16,070 bases of DNA from an uncultured Eubacteriales bacterium (GCA_902796635.1 CADBPU010000042.1:1-16070), one strand, 5' to 3'. Counted from the first letter of the stretch, positions 1 to 6,273 are shown. Program-made: numbers and translations. Notes: generated by a model from the letters alone, not told the origin.

Positions 1-1
1 A

Positions 2-1066
2 ATTAAAAGTGTTCAAGAAAAATGTGCAAGTTGTGGTGGCAATTTAGCATTTAATCCAAAGTCGCAAGATTTGACTTGCAAAAATTGTGGTGCTCATTAT
101 CCTATTGAAAATACAAACGCTTTTGAATATCATGATTTGCTTGGCTATTTGAGCAACAAAGAGCAAGATAGTCAAAAATATAAAGAATATGTTGAAAAAA
201 ATAAAGTTTTCAAATGTCCAAATTGTGGCGCAAATGTGGTTTTGAACAAATTTGAAATATCAAAGGTATGTCCATATTGTGCAACACCACTTGTTTTGGA
301 AGAAAGAACTATTCAAGGACTTTGTCCTGATACAATTATTCCTTTTGCTTTTGATGAAGAAGAAGCCAGCGCAAAGTTTGCAAATGCTGTCAAAAAAAGA
401 TTTTGGGCACCGAGAAAGTTCAAAAAACAGTTGCCAGCAAATGAGATTACAGGAATATACATTCCATCTTTTGGATTTGATGTTTCAAGCAAAAGCAGTT
501 ATGAAGGCAAATTGTATAGAAACGAAACATATTACGACCAAGATGGAAAGTCGCACACTGAAAGGTCATATTTTCACATATCAGGTGGATTAAATAAGGA
601 TTATAAAAATATAATGGTGGAGTGTAGTTCTCATATCAATCAAGCTGAACTCAATGGCTTTATTCCTTATGAGTATGAAAAAAAGCAGGCGTTTACAAAT
701 TCTTTTATTTTAGGATATAGCGTCGAGCAATATGATAAAGAAATTCAAAACTGCTTGGATATATATAGAACTGAACTTAATAACAGAATCAAAAGTGATA
801 TTTTAAGTAAATATCACTATGATGGTGTTAGTTATCTAAATATTAAGACAGAAAGAAGTAATGAAAAATTTTTGTATCAAATTTTGCCTGTTTATAGGTT
901 CCAATATGATTACAAAAAGAAAAAGTATATAACTTATATGAATGGTCAAACTGGTAAAGTTGATAGCCACACTCCAAAGTCTGGGCTAAAAATTGCAATT
1001 GCAACCATACTTGGTATTTTATTAGTCGTTGGTATCGTCTTAATTTCAGTACTTTTAGGTTCTTAA
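2..1066 (+). CDS. Zinc-ribbon protein with C-terminal membrane helix (5' end outside window)
   Basis: The frame is open from base 2, so the start lies before the window. The visible 354 residues begin with a zinc ribbon whose first pair is CASCG (about residues 8-12) and second pair CKNCG (about 26-30). Choosing the TTG at 71 as start would cut this ribbon in half, so I reject it. A second ribbon follows (CPNCG and CPYC, bases about 215-285). The middle is a soluble domain I cannot assign, and the end is a hydrophobic helix of about 25 residues followed only by LGS, so the protein is probably tail-anchored with its bulk in the cytoplasm. It resembles proteins annotated as TFIIB-type zinc ribbon-containing in Clostridia; that label reflects the ribbon and does not imply a transcription role. 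The next gene also combines membrane helices with a zinc ribbon. Confidence 0.85.
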   Translation: MKSVQEKCASCGGNLAFNPKSQDLTCKNCGAHYPIENTNAFEYHDLLGYLSNKEQDSQKYKEYVEKNKVFKCPNCGANVVLNKFEISKVCPYCATPLVLEERTIQGLCPDTIIPFAFDEEEASAKFANAVKKRFWAPRKFKKQLPANEITGIYIPSFGFDVSSKSSYEGKLYRNETYYDQDGKSHTERSYFHISGGLNKDYKNIMVECSSHINQAELNGFIPYEYEKKQAFTNSFILGYSVEQYDKEIQNCLDIYRTELNNRIKSDILSKYHYDGVSYLNIKTERSNEKFLYQILPVYRFQYDYKKKKYITYMNGQTGKVDSHTPKSGLKIAIATILGILLVVGIVLISVLLGS

Positions 1067-1121
1067 TATTAATAATTTATTATAATTGCTAAAATAAAAA
1101 ATAATAAAAATGGAGGGATTT

Positions 1122-1490
1122 ATGAATTCAATTCAAAAACAAAAAGGTTGGCTTGTTGGTATCAGTATAGCAATGATTGTGCTTGGAGCTGTTGCTCTTG
1201 TTGGTGGCATCATATTGCTCGTTTCTGGAATTCCAGCAATTCCAGCAGTTGCAGGAATACTTAAAGTTGTGTTTGGTGGGTTGCTTGTTTTATTTGGTCT
1301 TGTAAGTATGCCACTTGGCATAAGATGGGCTTGGGTTGGTCTTGCTCTTAGTGCCACAAAAGGTAGCATCAAACAAGGTAATATTGCAAAAGAAGGTGGC
1401 ACAGTAAACATGAAAAAATGCGATAAGTGTGGCACAGAAAGAAAAGAAGGCGAAGAAGTTTGCTCTAACTGTGGAAAGAAGTTTGAATAA
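1122..1490 (+). CDS. Two-helix membrane protein with C-terminal zinc ribbon
   Basis: A 122-residue protein. Residues about 9-36 and 40-72 are two long hydrophobic, glycine- and valine-rich membrane segments. The C-terminus is a short cytoplasmic-type zinc ribbon with CDKCG and CSNCG pairs about 13 residues apart. An upstream in-frame ATG at 1110 is unlikely to be the start because its G begins a strong GGAGGG ribosome binding site (1112-1117), which lies five bases before the ATG at 1122. The gene is 55 bases after the zinc-ribbon gene at 2-1066 and ends before a terminator at 1514. A TATAAT at 1081-1086 could be a -10, but no good -35 stands 17 bases before it. Function unknown; the shared ribbon-plus-membrane design suggests a link with the upstream gene (inference). 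Confidence 0.85.
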   Translation: MNSIQKQKGWLVGISIAMIVLGAVALVGGIILLVSGIPAIPAVAGILKVVFGGLLVLFGLVSMPLGIRWAWVGLALSATKGSIKQGNIAKEGGTVNMKKCDKCGTERKEGEEVCSNCGKKFE

Positions 1491-1513
1491 TTAAAAATTT
1501 ATTAATAATTATT

Positions 1514-1550
1514 AAAAATCGTCATTTGTTGGCGATTTTTTTGATTTTTT
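1514..1550 (+). terminator. Rho-independent terminator after the zinc-ribbon gene at 1122-1490
   Basis: An 11-bp stem (AAAAATCGTCA with TTGGCGATTTTT, one T-G wobble) closes a 5-base loop and runs into T-rich sequence, TTTTTT then GATTTTTT. It begins 23 bases after the stop at 1490. Confidence 0.85.
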
Positions 1551-1647
1551 TACCAAAAAATGCAAAATATTAGCAATTTTTAAGTCAAAAATTAAATTTA
1601 ATAATTTAACAAATCTTGCACAAAATATCAGTGTAGGAGGAGAAAAT

Positions 1648-1869
1648 ATGATTATTGCAAATATAATTGCCTCTATTTTGGTCATTATAGGTGCCATAAA
1701 TTGGGGATTGGTTGGAATCTTTAATTGGAATCTTGTTACAGCAATTTTTGGTGCTGGACTTCCAGTTGGTGCAGTTATAATATATGTTTTAATATTACTT
1801 TCTGCAATCTGGCTTATCATTGCATGTGTCATGCAAAGAGGAAGAATTTCTTATAGAAGAGATATCTAA
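1648..1869 (+). CDS. DUF378 family small membrane protein
   Basis: A 73-residue protein with two membrane helices (about residues 3-22 and 41-62). The segment AINWGLVGIFNWNLV closely matches the hallmark of DUF378 (a GxxNWGLVGxFxxNLV pattern followed by an IFG turn), a family of tiny inner-membrane proteins of unknown function. The C-terminal tail is basic (QRGRISYRRDI), so it probably lies in the cytoplasm. The start is set by a strong GGAGGAG about 7 bases before the ATG. The gene lies between one terminator (1514-1550) and another (1876-1908), so it is probably a single-gene transcript. The 97 bases before it are very AT-rich and I found no convincing promoter there. Confidence 0.9.
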   Translation: MIIANIIASILVIIGAINWGLVGIFNWNLVTAIFGAGLPVGAVIIYVLILLSAIWLIIACVMQRGRISYRRDI

Positions 1870-1875
1870 CAAAAT

Positions 1876-1908
1876 ATGATATATCAAAATTGATATATCA
1901 TTTTTTTT
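1876..1908 (+). terminator. Rho-independent terminator after DUF378 gene
   Basis: ATGATATATCA pairs with TGATATATCAT (11 bp, AAAT loop) and is followed by seven more T residues. It starts 7 bases after the stop codon at 1869. Confidence 0.85.
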
Positions 1909-1931
1909 GTAAAAACAAGTAGTGTAAAAAG

Positions 1932-1960
1932 TTGTAGAAAAAATTATAAGATGATATAAT
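1932..1960 (+). promoter_or_regulatory. Promoter for the 1977-3742 glycolipid-type operon
   Basis: TTGTAG (1932-1937), 17 bases, TATAAT (1955-1960) with an extended -10 (TGA before it). Transcription is predicted at about 1966-1967, at or next to the AGGAG ribosome binding site. The leader would be only about 10 bases before the ATG at 1977. Confidence 0.75.
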
Positions 1961-1976
1961 CTCGTAGGAGATAATT

Positions 1977-2591
1977 ATGGGATTTTTTACAATATCACTT
2001 ATATCGGGTTATAGTTTAATTGTTTTGATGAATATTATTTTTAATTTTTCATGGCTAACACTTTTGAATATTTTTCTTTGTGTTGTTATAATCATGCTTC
2101 CAGCAGCTGTATTTTTGTTTGTAGGCAGAGTACTTCCCAAAAAATGGTTTGATTCAAAAAGATTACTTTTCAGGGTAAATAAATTTCAAGCATGGTTTTG
2201 CAAATTTGTAAGAGTAAAAGATTGGAAAGATAAAATACCTGTTGGTGGACATGTTGCGGGTTTTAGAATGAATAAACTAGCAAATCCAAAGGATTTAGAT
2301 TTGACATTTTTGAATAGATACATATACGAGTCTTGTTTTGCAGAATGGTTGCACACAACTTGCGCAGTTTGGGGCTTGCTTGCATTAATACCAATTTACT
2401 TTATCAATGCATCATGGGTTTTGCCTATTGCACTGCCAATCGCTGTTGTGTTTGCATATCAAAATATGGTTTCAACAATCATTCAATGGTTTGTTAGACC
2501 TAGAATAGTAAAACTTAGAGATGGACTTATAAAAAGAAACAAATTATCACAAAATACAGAAGAAAAAGAAGAGATAAAGGAAGAAAAATAG
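1977..2591 (+). CDS. CrtO-like (glycosyl-diaponeurosporenoate acyltransferase-like) membrane protein
   Basis: A 204-residue membrane protein. Hydrophobic segments lie at about 5-25, 28-50, 128-144 and 147-165. Between them are patterns I recognise from the CrtO-type acyltransferase-like family: KDWKDKIP (81-88), an E-x4-E-x2-H cluster in YESCFAEWLH (117-126: E118, E123, H126) and a Gln-Arg-Pro-rich IQWFVRPRI (169-177). The founding member, staphylococcal CrtO, acylates a glycosylated carotenoid; in Clostridia the substrate is unknown. The C-terminal tail is strongly charged (EEKEEIKEEK). Start chosen from AGGAG 8 bases before the ATG. The stop is only 2 bases before a GT4 glycosyltransferase gene, so the two are translated from one mRNA and may act on the same lipid (inference). 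No carotenoid genes are in the window. Family call is by remembered motifs, moderate certainty. Confidence 0.75.
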   Translation: MGFFTISLISGYSLIVLMNIIFNFSWLTLLNIFLCVVIIMLPAAVFLFVGRVLPKKWFDSKRLLFRVNKFQAWFCKFVRVKDWKDKIPVGGHVAGFRMNKLANPKDLDLTFLNRYIYESCFAEWLHTTCAVWGLLALIPIYFINASWVLPIALPIAVVFAYQNMVSTIIQWFVRPRIVKLRDGLIKRNKLSQNTEEKEEIKEEK

Positions 2592-2593
2592 TT

Positions 2594-3742
2594 ATGAAAA
2601 TAGCCGTTGTTTGCGACGTACTTGGAGAAGAGACAAATGGGACAACTCTTGCCGCAGCAAATTTGATAAGACACTTGCAGTCTCAAAAAGATATTGAACT
2701 TAACGTTTTGTGCGCAGATCAAGACAAAAAAGATTTGCCAAATTATTATGTGGTTCCAAATCTATCTTTTGGAAAATTAATAGATAGTATAATTGCAAAG
2801 AATAATGTAAAACTTGCAAAGCCAGATGATGAAATTGTTGCCGAAGCACTTAAAGATGCAGATCATGTACATATCATGCTACCTTTTGTTTTGGGTAGGC
2901 ATGCATTAAAATATTGTAAAGAGCATGGTATAACTACTACTGCTGGGTTTCATGCACAGGCAGAAAACCTGTCAAGTCATTTCCGTTTGCAAAATTTTGA
3001 ATTGTTAAACAAAGCAATTTACAAAAATTTCTATAAAGGTTTTTATAAGGATATTAATGGTATTCACTATCCAACACAATTTATTAAAGATGATTTTGAA
3101 AATAGATTAAAGATTAAAACCAATGGCTATATCATTTCAAATGGAGTAAATACTGTCATAACCAAACAAAACATTGAAAAACCACAAGAACTAAAAGATA
3201 AAATTGTAATACTTTCAACGGGTAGATATGCAGTTGAAAAAAATCAACAAACTCTTATTAGGGCAGTAAAATATTCGAAATATAAAGACAAAATTCAACT
3301 CATTTTTGCGGGTCAAGGACCACTTGAAAACAAGTTTAAGAAAATGGCAAAAAAATTGCCAAATTATCCAATTTTCAAAGTCTATCCAAGGCAAGAGATG
3401 ACAAATGTTGTCAATATGTGCGATTTGTATGTACATCCGGCAATTATAGAACTTGAAGGAATTGCTTGTTTGGAAGCAATTTGTGCGGGTATACTTGGGA
3501 TTGTGAGCGATAGCAAAAAAAGTGCCGCAACAAATTTTGTTGTTGACCAAAAATGCATTTTCAAAAATAGAAATCCAAAAGATTTGGCAAGAGTTATTGA
3601 CTATTGGATTGAACATCCACAAGAAAAACGAGAGTGCGAAGACAAATTTTTGCAATCAGCAGAAAAATACAATCAAGATAAATGTATGGATAAGATGATT
3701 GATATGATGATTGAAGTACATAAAAAATATGGCAACCAATAA
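2594..3742 (+). CDS. GT4-family glycosyltransferase
   Basis: A 382-residue retaining GT-B glycosyltransferase. The N-terminal Rossmann half begins MKIAVVCDVL with a NGTTLAAANLIRHL glycine/threonine loop at 15-28. The C-terminal half has the sugar-nucleotide features of family GT4: STGRYAVEKN (208-217; R211 and K216 as phosphate-binding residues), FAGQGPL (238-244), and an EX7E motif with E286 and E294 in ELEGIACLEA. No membrane helix is seen, so it would be cytoplasmic or membrane-peripheral, as in diacylglycerol glucosyltransferases of this family. It follows the CrtO-like gene by 2 bases, with a ribosome binding site (AAGGAAG) inside that gene's end, so the pair is translationally linked. 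Most economical reading: it adds a sugar to a lipid that the CrtO-like partner modifies. The acceptor cannot be told from sequence. Confidence 0.9.
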   Translation: MKIAVVCDVLGEETNGTTLAAANLIRHLQSQKDIELNVLCADQDKKDLPNYYVVPNLSFGKLIDSIIAKNNVKLAKPDDEIVAEALKDADHVHIMLPFVLGRHALKYCKEHGITTTAGFHAQAENLSSHFRLQNFELLNKAIYKNFYKGFYKDINGIHYPTQFIKDDFENRLKIKTNGYIISNGVNTVITKQNIEKPQELKDKIVILSTGRYAVEKNQQTLIRAVKYSKYKDKIQLIFAGQGPLENKFKKMAKKLPNYPIFKVYPRQEMTNVVNMCDLYVHPAIIELEGIACLEAICAGILGIVSDSKKSAATNFVVDQKCIFKNRNPKDLARVIDYWIEHPQEKRECEDKFLQSAEKYNQDKCMDKMIDMMIEVHKKYGNQ

Positions 3743-3754
3743 TGGTTGCTTTTT
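3732..3754 (+). terminator. Terminator of the glycosyltransferase operon
   Basis: GCAACCA pairs with TGGTTGC (7 bp, loop ATAA) followed by TTTTT. The stop codon TAA (3740-3742) lies in the loop, so the end of the coding sequence forms the terminator stem. Confidence 0.8.
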
Positions 3755-3796
3755 ATTTATCATATATAGAAATGTTTTTATCATTTTTATTATAAT

Positions 3797-3819
3797 AAAA
3801 AACCACAGAAATCTGTGGT
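3797..3819 (-). terminator. Terminator of the DUF975 gene (minus strand)
   Basis: Read on the minus strand, ACCACAG and CTGTGGT form a 7-bp stem with a 4-base loop, followed by six T residues. It is 4 bases after the stop of the gene at 3823-4458. Confidence 0.85.
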
Positions 3820-3822
3820 AAA

Positions 3823-4458
3823 TTAAAATGCTGTTTTAAGGTTTTCATAAAACAATGCTTTTTTGGTCGAAAGTATTGGTCCAATCCAAATCCATGCAAT
3901 GCCTGCTGTTATCAAAACAAGCAAGAGCCACAATATATTTAATAAAAGGAATTTGCAATATCTACCATAGTTTTGTTTCATGATATGTTTGCTTTCAACA
4001 AGTGCATTTTCACTTTTAATATCTTGTCTATCTGCCATAAGTAGCGTTGCCATACTGTATCCTATATTTTTTACAAATGCTGGGAATACAAGAACAACAA
4101 GCCAGAAAATTGTTAAAAATATTCTTTTTAGAAGCACAGCAATAATTGTTTTTGCTCTTTTTGAAAAGCCAGAAAACACTAAACTTTGCTTTGGCATTTC
4201 TTGTCTTGAAATATGTAAACAAAAATTGTTATATCCATAATCTAAAAGTGCAAACATAATCAAAGTTAAAAGTCCTAGTGGTATAGAAATCCACCAAGCA
4301 ACAAAAATAGATAGTAAAACTGTCAATGCAACAAGAAAAAAGCAAATCAAAAACACAATCAAAGATGCAGAAATTGCAGTTTTCCAACTACCTCTCAAAC
4401 AATCTCTTGACTGTTCATTTATTTCTTTGTTTGAATTATAAAAATTATACAAAGCCAT
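3823..4458 (-). CDS. DUF975 family integral membrane protein
   Basis: A 211-residue multi-pass membrane protein, probably five or six helices. It carries the pattern I know from DUF975: an N-terminal amphipathic start with a basic 'LRGSWKTAI' entry into the first helix, a central IGYSMATLLMADRQDIKSENALVESKHIMK-type loop (Ser/Lys/Met with conserved 'ALxxSxxxM' spacing), then a helix ending in TAGIAWIWIGP and a C-terminal aromatic tail with FYENL. The function of DUF975 is unknown. The start is supported by AGGAG five bases before the ATG. The gene has its own promoter containing a perfect palindrome (see 4474-4502) and its own terminator, so it is probably a single-gene transcript. It lies downstream of pflX on the same strand without a clear terminator between them. 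Confidence 0.88.
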   Translation of the reverse strand: MALYNFYNSNKEINEQSRDCLRGSWKTAISASLIVFLICFFLVALTVLLSIFVAWWISIPLGLLTLIMFALLDYGYNNFCLHISRQEMPKQSLVFSGFSKRAKTIIAVLLKRIFLTIFWLVVLVFPAFVKNIGYSMATLLMADRQDIKSENALVESKHIMKQNYGRYCKFLLLNILWLLLVLITAGIAWIWIGPILSTKKALFYENLKTAF

Positions 4459-4473
4459 ATTTACTCCTATTAA

Positions 4474-4502
4474 ATTTTATCACATGTGAAATTAAATGGC
4501 AA
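4474..4502 (-). promoter_or_regulatory. Promoter of DUF975 gene with palindromic operator
   Basis: On the minus strand TTGCCA (4497-4502), 17 bases, TAAAAT (4474-4479). The spacer ends with the perfect palindrome TCACATGTGA (4480-4489), touching the -10, a typical repressor site position. Predicted start at 4467, which is the first G of GGAG, giving a leader of 9 bases before ATG 4458. Regulator unknown. Confidence 0.65.
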
Positions 4503-4548
4503 TTTTTTGAATATACTTTCAAAATTTATTTATATTTGAAAATTTTGG

Positions 4549-5418
4549 TCATACGCCTTTCAAATCCCATATTGGGATATATTTTTCATCGCCACTTTCA
4601 AGTTCTTGAATGTAGCCATTTTCAAGCCCTAATTCTTTTGCTTTTTCAATCACAATCTTGTATTCAATGGGTTTCAGTTTTCTGTTTATTTCAGGGTGCT
4701 CTTGTGCTTTGTGATATGGCGTGTATTGGCCCATCAAACTCAGCAAAAATTCTGTCTTTATGTTTTTTGATAGCCAATCCAAAATATTAATGCTGTCTTT
4801 TGTGCAATTTGGCATTACTAAATGACGAATAATAACACCATTTTGCAAAATATCATTTTTGTATATCAATTTTGGTTTTGATTTTGTCATTTCTTTTATA
4901 ACTGCACTTGCGTTTTGAAAATAATTTGTTGCCTTGCAATATTTTGATGATAAGTAGTCATCATAAAATTTCAAGTCAACCAAAAATATGTCAACAAATG
5001 GCTCAATCATTTTTATAGTTTCAACTTTTTCATAACCATTACTGTTCCAAACAATAGGAATTTTTGGTTTGTAAATTTTTATTGCTTCAATAATTTGAAA
5101 AGCATAGTGAGTTGGACTGACAAGATTGATATTGTGCACGCCTTTTTGTTCCAATTCCTTGAATATCTCCGCAAGACGTTTGACTGAAATATCTTTACCA
5201 AAAAAGCCACTGCTTATTTCATAATTTTGACAAAAACAGCATTTTAGGTTGCAGCCAGAAAAAAATATTGCACCACTGCCTTTTGTGCCACTTATGCATG
5301 GCTCTTCCCACTCAAAAACATCGGCTTTTGCAAGTCTCACCACTTCGGTAGCACCACAAAAACCAGCGCTTTCTGTTCTATCAATATTGCAGTTTCTTGG
5401 GCATAGTTTACAAATCAT
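4549..5418 (-). CDS. pflX: PflX-type radical SAM protein (pyruvate formate-lyase activating enzyme homologue)
   Basis: A 289-residue cytoplasmic iron-sulfur protein of the radical SAM superfamily. The N-terminus has a cysteine cluster MICKLCPRNC (C3, C6, C10) plus C21 in GFCGA, suggesting a second metal site. The radical SAM motif CxxxCxxC is C56, C60, C63 in CNLKCCFCQNY, followed by 'YEIS' as in this family. The rest fits a partial TIM barrel (for example LVSPTHYAFQIIEA and PIVWNSNGYEKVE). Members are related to PflA but their target is not established; no glycyl-radical enzyme gene lies in the window. Length is normal for the family. The start has no ribosome binding site, an in-frame TGA lies 12 bases upstream, and a promoter ends exactly six bases before the ATG, so the mRNA is probably leaderless. 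No clear terminator is seen between its stop and the DUF975 gene; one weak AT-rich hairpin is possible. Confidence 0.9.
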   Translation of the reverse strand: MICKLCPRNCNIDRTESAGFCGATEVVRLAKADVFEWEEPCISGTKGSGAIFFSGCNLKCCFCQNYEISSGFFGKDISVKRLAEIFKELEQKGVHNINLVSPTHYAFQIIEAIKIYKPKIPIVWNSNGYEKVETIKMIEPFVDIFLVDLKFYDDYLSSKYCKATNYFQNASAVIKEMTKSKPKLIYKNDILQNGVIIRHLVMPNCTKDSINILDWLSKNIKTEFLLSLMGQYTPYHKAQEHPEINRKLKPIEYKIVIEKAKELGLENGYIQELESGDEKYIPIWDLKGV

Positions 5419-5424
5419 ATATAA

Positions 5425-5452
5425 ATTATATCAAAACCATTATTTTTTGCAA
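5425..5452 (-). promoter_or_regulatory. Promoter of pflX, predicted leaderless
   Basis: On the minus strand TTGCAA (5447-5452), 16 bases, TATAAT (5425-5430) preceded by TGA (extended -10), then six bases and ATG. The usual spacing places +1 on the A of the start codon. The TGA is also an in-frame stop, so translation cannot begin further upstream. Confidence 0.75.
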
Positions 5453-5525
5453 ACAAAGATAAAAATATCTTTACAACAATTTTTCAAAAGTTTAATCAAA
5501 TGCAAAAATCTATACAAAATAAAGT

Positions 5526-5765
5526 ATGGGTTATTTTAATTATCACGCAAAAGTAAAGAGATTGGTCGCAGAAGGCAAATTGACAAAATATTATTTTGAT
5601 AAAAGTTATAACAAAATTGGCTTTGCACTTGTGCTTTGTTTTGACAATCAAAAATTTCCTATCAGGGAAAAACATTTTGAAGAATATTTTGAACTTATAG
5701 GCAGATTTTATGTCATAAAACAAATTGATAATGTATGCTATACACAAAGTGTGTTTGACAAATAA
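5526..5765 (+). CDS. Small conserved protein of unknown function (79 aa)
   Basis: A 79-residue soluble protein starting MGYFNYHAKVKRLVAEG, with a central ALVLCFDNQKFPIREKHFEEYFELI segment. I recall short Clostridia proteins with the same MGxFNYHAKxKxLI start and a PIREHxWEEY segment; some carry the name 'thermostable hemolysin delta-VPH', which is almost certainly a propagated misannotation because there is no signal peptide or membrane segment. The length fits that group. The start codon has no Shine-Dalgarno sequence, and a TAA is in frame just one codon before the AGT preceding the ATG, so the start is fixed. A weak TATACA lies nine bases upstream, but I see no matching -35. The last codons overlap a consensus promoter for the following tRNA. 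Confidence 0.75.
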   Translation: MGYFNYHAKVKRLVAEGKLTKYYFDKSYNKIGFALVLCFDNQKFPIREKHFEEYFELIGRFYVIKQIDNVCYTQSVFDK

Positions 5766-5783
5766 AAAAAATATAATTATAAT
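5755..5783 (+). promoter_or_regulatory. Consensus promoter for tRNA-Arg
   Basis: TTGACA (5755-5760), exactly 17 bases, TATAAT (5778-5783): both hexamers are perfect. The -35 lies inside the last codons of the gene at 5526-5765 (Phe-Asp-Lys-stop). Predicted start about 5790, some 30 bases before the mature tRNA. A further TATAAT copy at 5789-5794 lacks a -35. Confidence 0.85.
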
Positions 5784-5820
5784 AAGCATATAATATAAAT
5801 TTTTTTATTTCAAATCACTT

Positions 5821-5897
5821 GCTCCACTAGCTCAATTGTATAGAGCACAGGTCTTCGGAACCTGGTGTTGGGGGTTAGAGTCCCTCGTGGAGCACCA
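5821..5897 (+). tRNA. tRNA-Arg (anticodon UCG), with altered elbow pair
   Basis: A complete cloverleaf with encoded CCA (5895-5897). Acceptor GCTCCAC pairs with GTGGAGC; D stem GCTC/GAGC; anticodon stem CAGGT/ACCTG closes the 7-base loop CTTCGGA with anticodon TCG at 5855-5857; T stem GGGGG/CCCTC with one G-T wobble. It would read CGA (and perhaps other CGN codons). The D loop is AATTGTATA instead of the common AGTTGGATA and the T loop is TTAGAGT instead of TTCGAGT. Hence position 19 is U (5839) and 56 is A (5877), replacing G19-C56 by a matching U19-A56; position 15 is A (5835) and 48 is U (5869), an A15-U48 Levitt pair. G18, T54, U55 and A58 are kept, so this looks like a working tRNA, not a decayed one. 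No terminator separates it from the gene at 5920. Confidence 0.93.
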
Positions 5898-5919
5898 ATA
5901 AAAATATAGGGGTGTAGAT

Positions 5920-6180
5920 ATGATTGAAGACGAAATATTAAGCAGAAAAATGATAAAAGATGTAGAGGAATGTTTTGAAAGACACGGCAGTCATTGGTGC
6001 AAATATAAACTATCAATTTGTGCATATCCAAACGAAAAATATGTCACAGTTGAATTTCATTTGAGAGAATATCCACAAGGTTATGGATATGAAATAACAA
6101 GAGATTTCAAATCAGTAGCAAGAGAGTATTTTTCAAAATATTATCCAAATTGGCGTGCAGATATTTCAGCGTTTGAATAA
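5920..6180 (+). CDS. Small protein of unknown function downstream of tRNA-Arg (86 aa)
   Basis: An 86-residue soluble protein with no signal peptide, membrane helix or family motif I recognise. It starts acidic (MIEDEILSRKMIKDVEECFERHG), contains CKYKLSICAYPNEKYVTVEFHLREYP, which reads as alternating beta strands, and ends with an aromatic region (REYFSKYYPNWRADISAFE). A small alpha/beta fold is likely. The start is supported by AGGGG about 10 bases before the ATG. It begins 22 bases after the tRNA-Arg CCA end with no terminator or new promoter between, so it is probably transcribed with the tRNA and released by tRNA 3' processing (inference). Its codon use resembles its neighbours, which supports a real gene. 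Confidence 0.7.
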   Translation: MIEDEILSRKMIKDVEECFERHGSHWCKYKLSICAYPNEKYVTVEFHLREYPQGYGYEITRDFKSVAREYFSKYYPNWRADISAFE

Positions 6181-6215
6181 TGGTAGTTAATTCAATGCTA
6201 TTAATTTTATATGCC

Positions 6216-6237
6216 AAATATAATTGAAATTATATTT
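6216..6237. repeat. Perfect AT-only inverted repeat upstream of 6274 gene
   Basis: AAATATAATT and AATTATATTT, 10 bp each, separated by GA. Each arm contains a TATAAT hexamer (one on each strand). It lies between the stop at 6180 and the ribosome binding site of the next gene and has no T-run suited to termination. It could be an operator or a symmetric promoter element; no regulator can be named. Confidence 0.45.
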
Positions 6238-6273
6238 ATTATGATATTATGTTAATGTTTAGGGGGAATAGTT

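Noticed and set aside
71..73. TTG start for the first zinc-ribbon gene
   Set aside because: The frame is open upstream and codes for the first half of a zinc ribbon (CASCG), so the true start is outside the window.
1512..1832. 106-residue minus-strand open frame over the DUF378 gene
   Set aside because: It is antisense to a well supported gene with a ribosome binding site, crosses a terminator, and its protein is low in recognisable features.
4503..4548. Terminator between pflX and the DUF975 gene
   Set aside because: The only hairpin (TTTCAAA with TTTGAAA) has an 11-base loop, AT-only pairs and no clean T-run.
4326..4790. 154-residue plus-strand open frame across the DUF975-pflX gap
   Set aside because: It is antisense to two well supported genes, and its translation has the odd composition expected of an antisense frame.
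5526..5765. Hemolysin function for the 79-residue protein
   Set aside because: The name appears in annotations of similar proteins as I recall, but there is no signal peptide, membrane segment or toxin feature.
6216..6237. Fur or PerR box
   Set aside because: The palindrome is 10-2-10, not the 7-1-7 form of these boxes, and AT-only palindromes are expected by chance in this genome.
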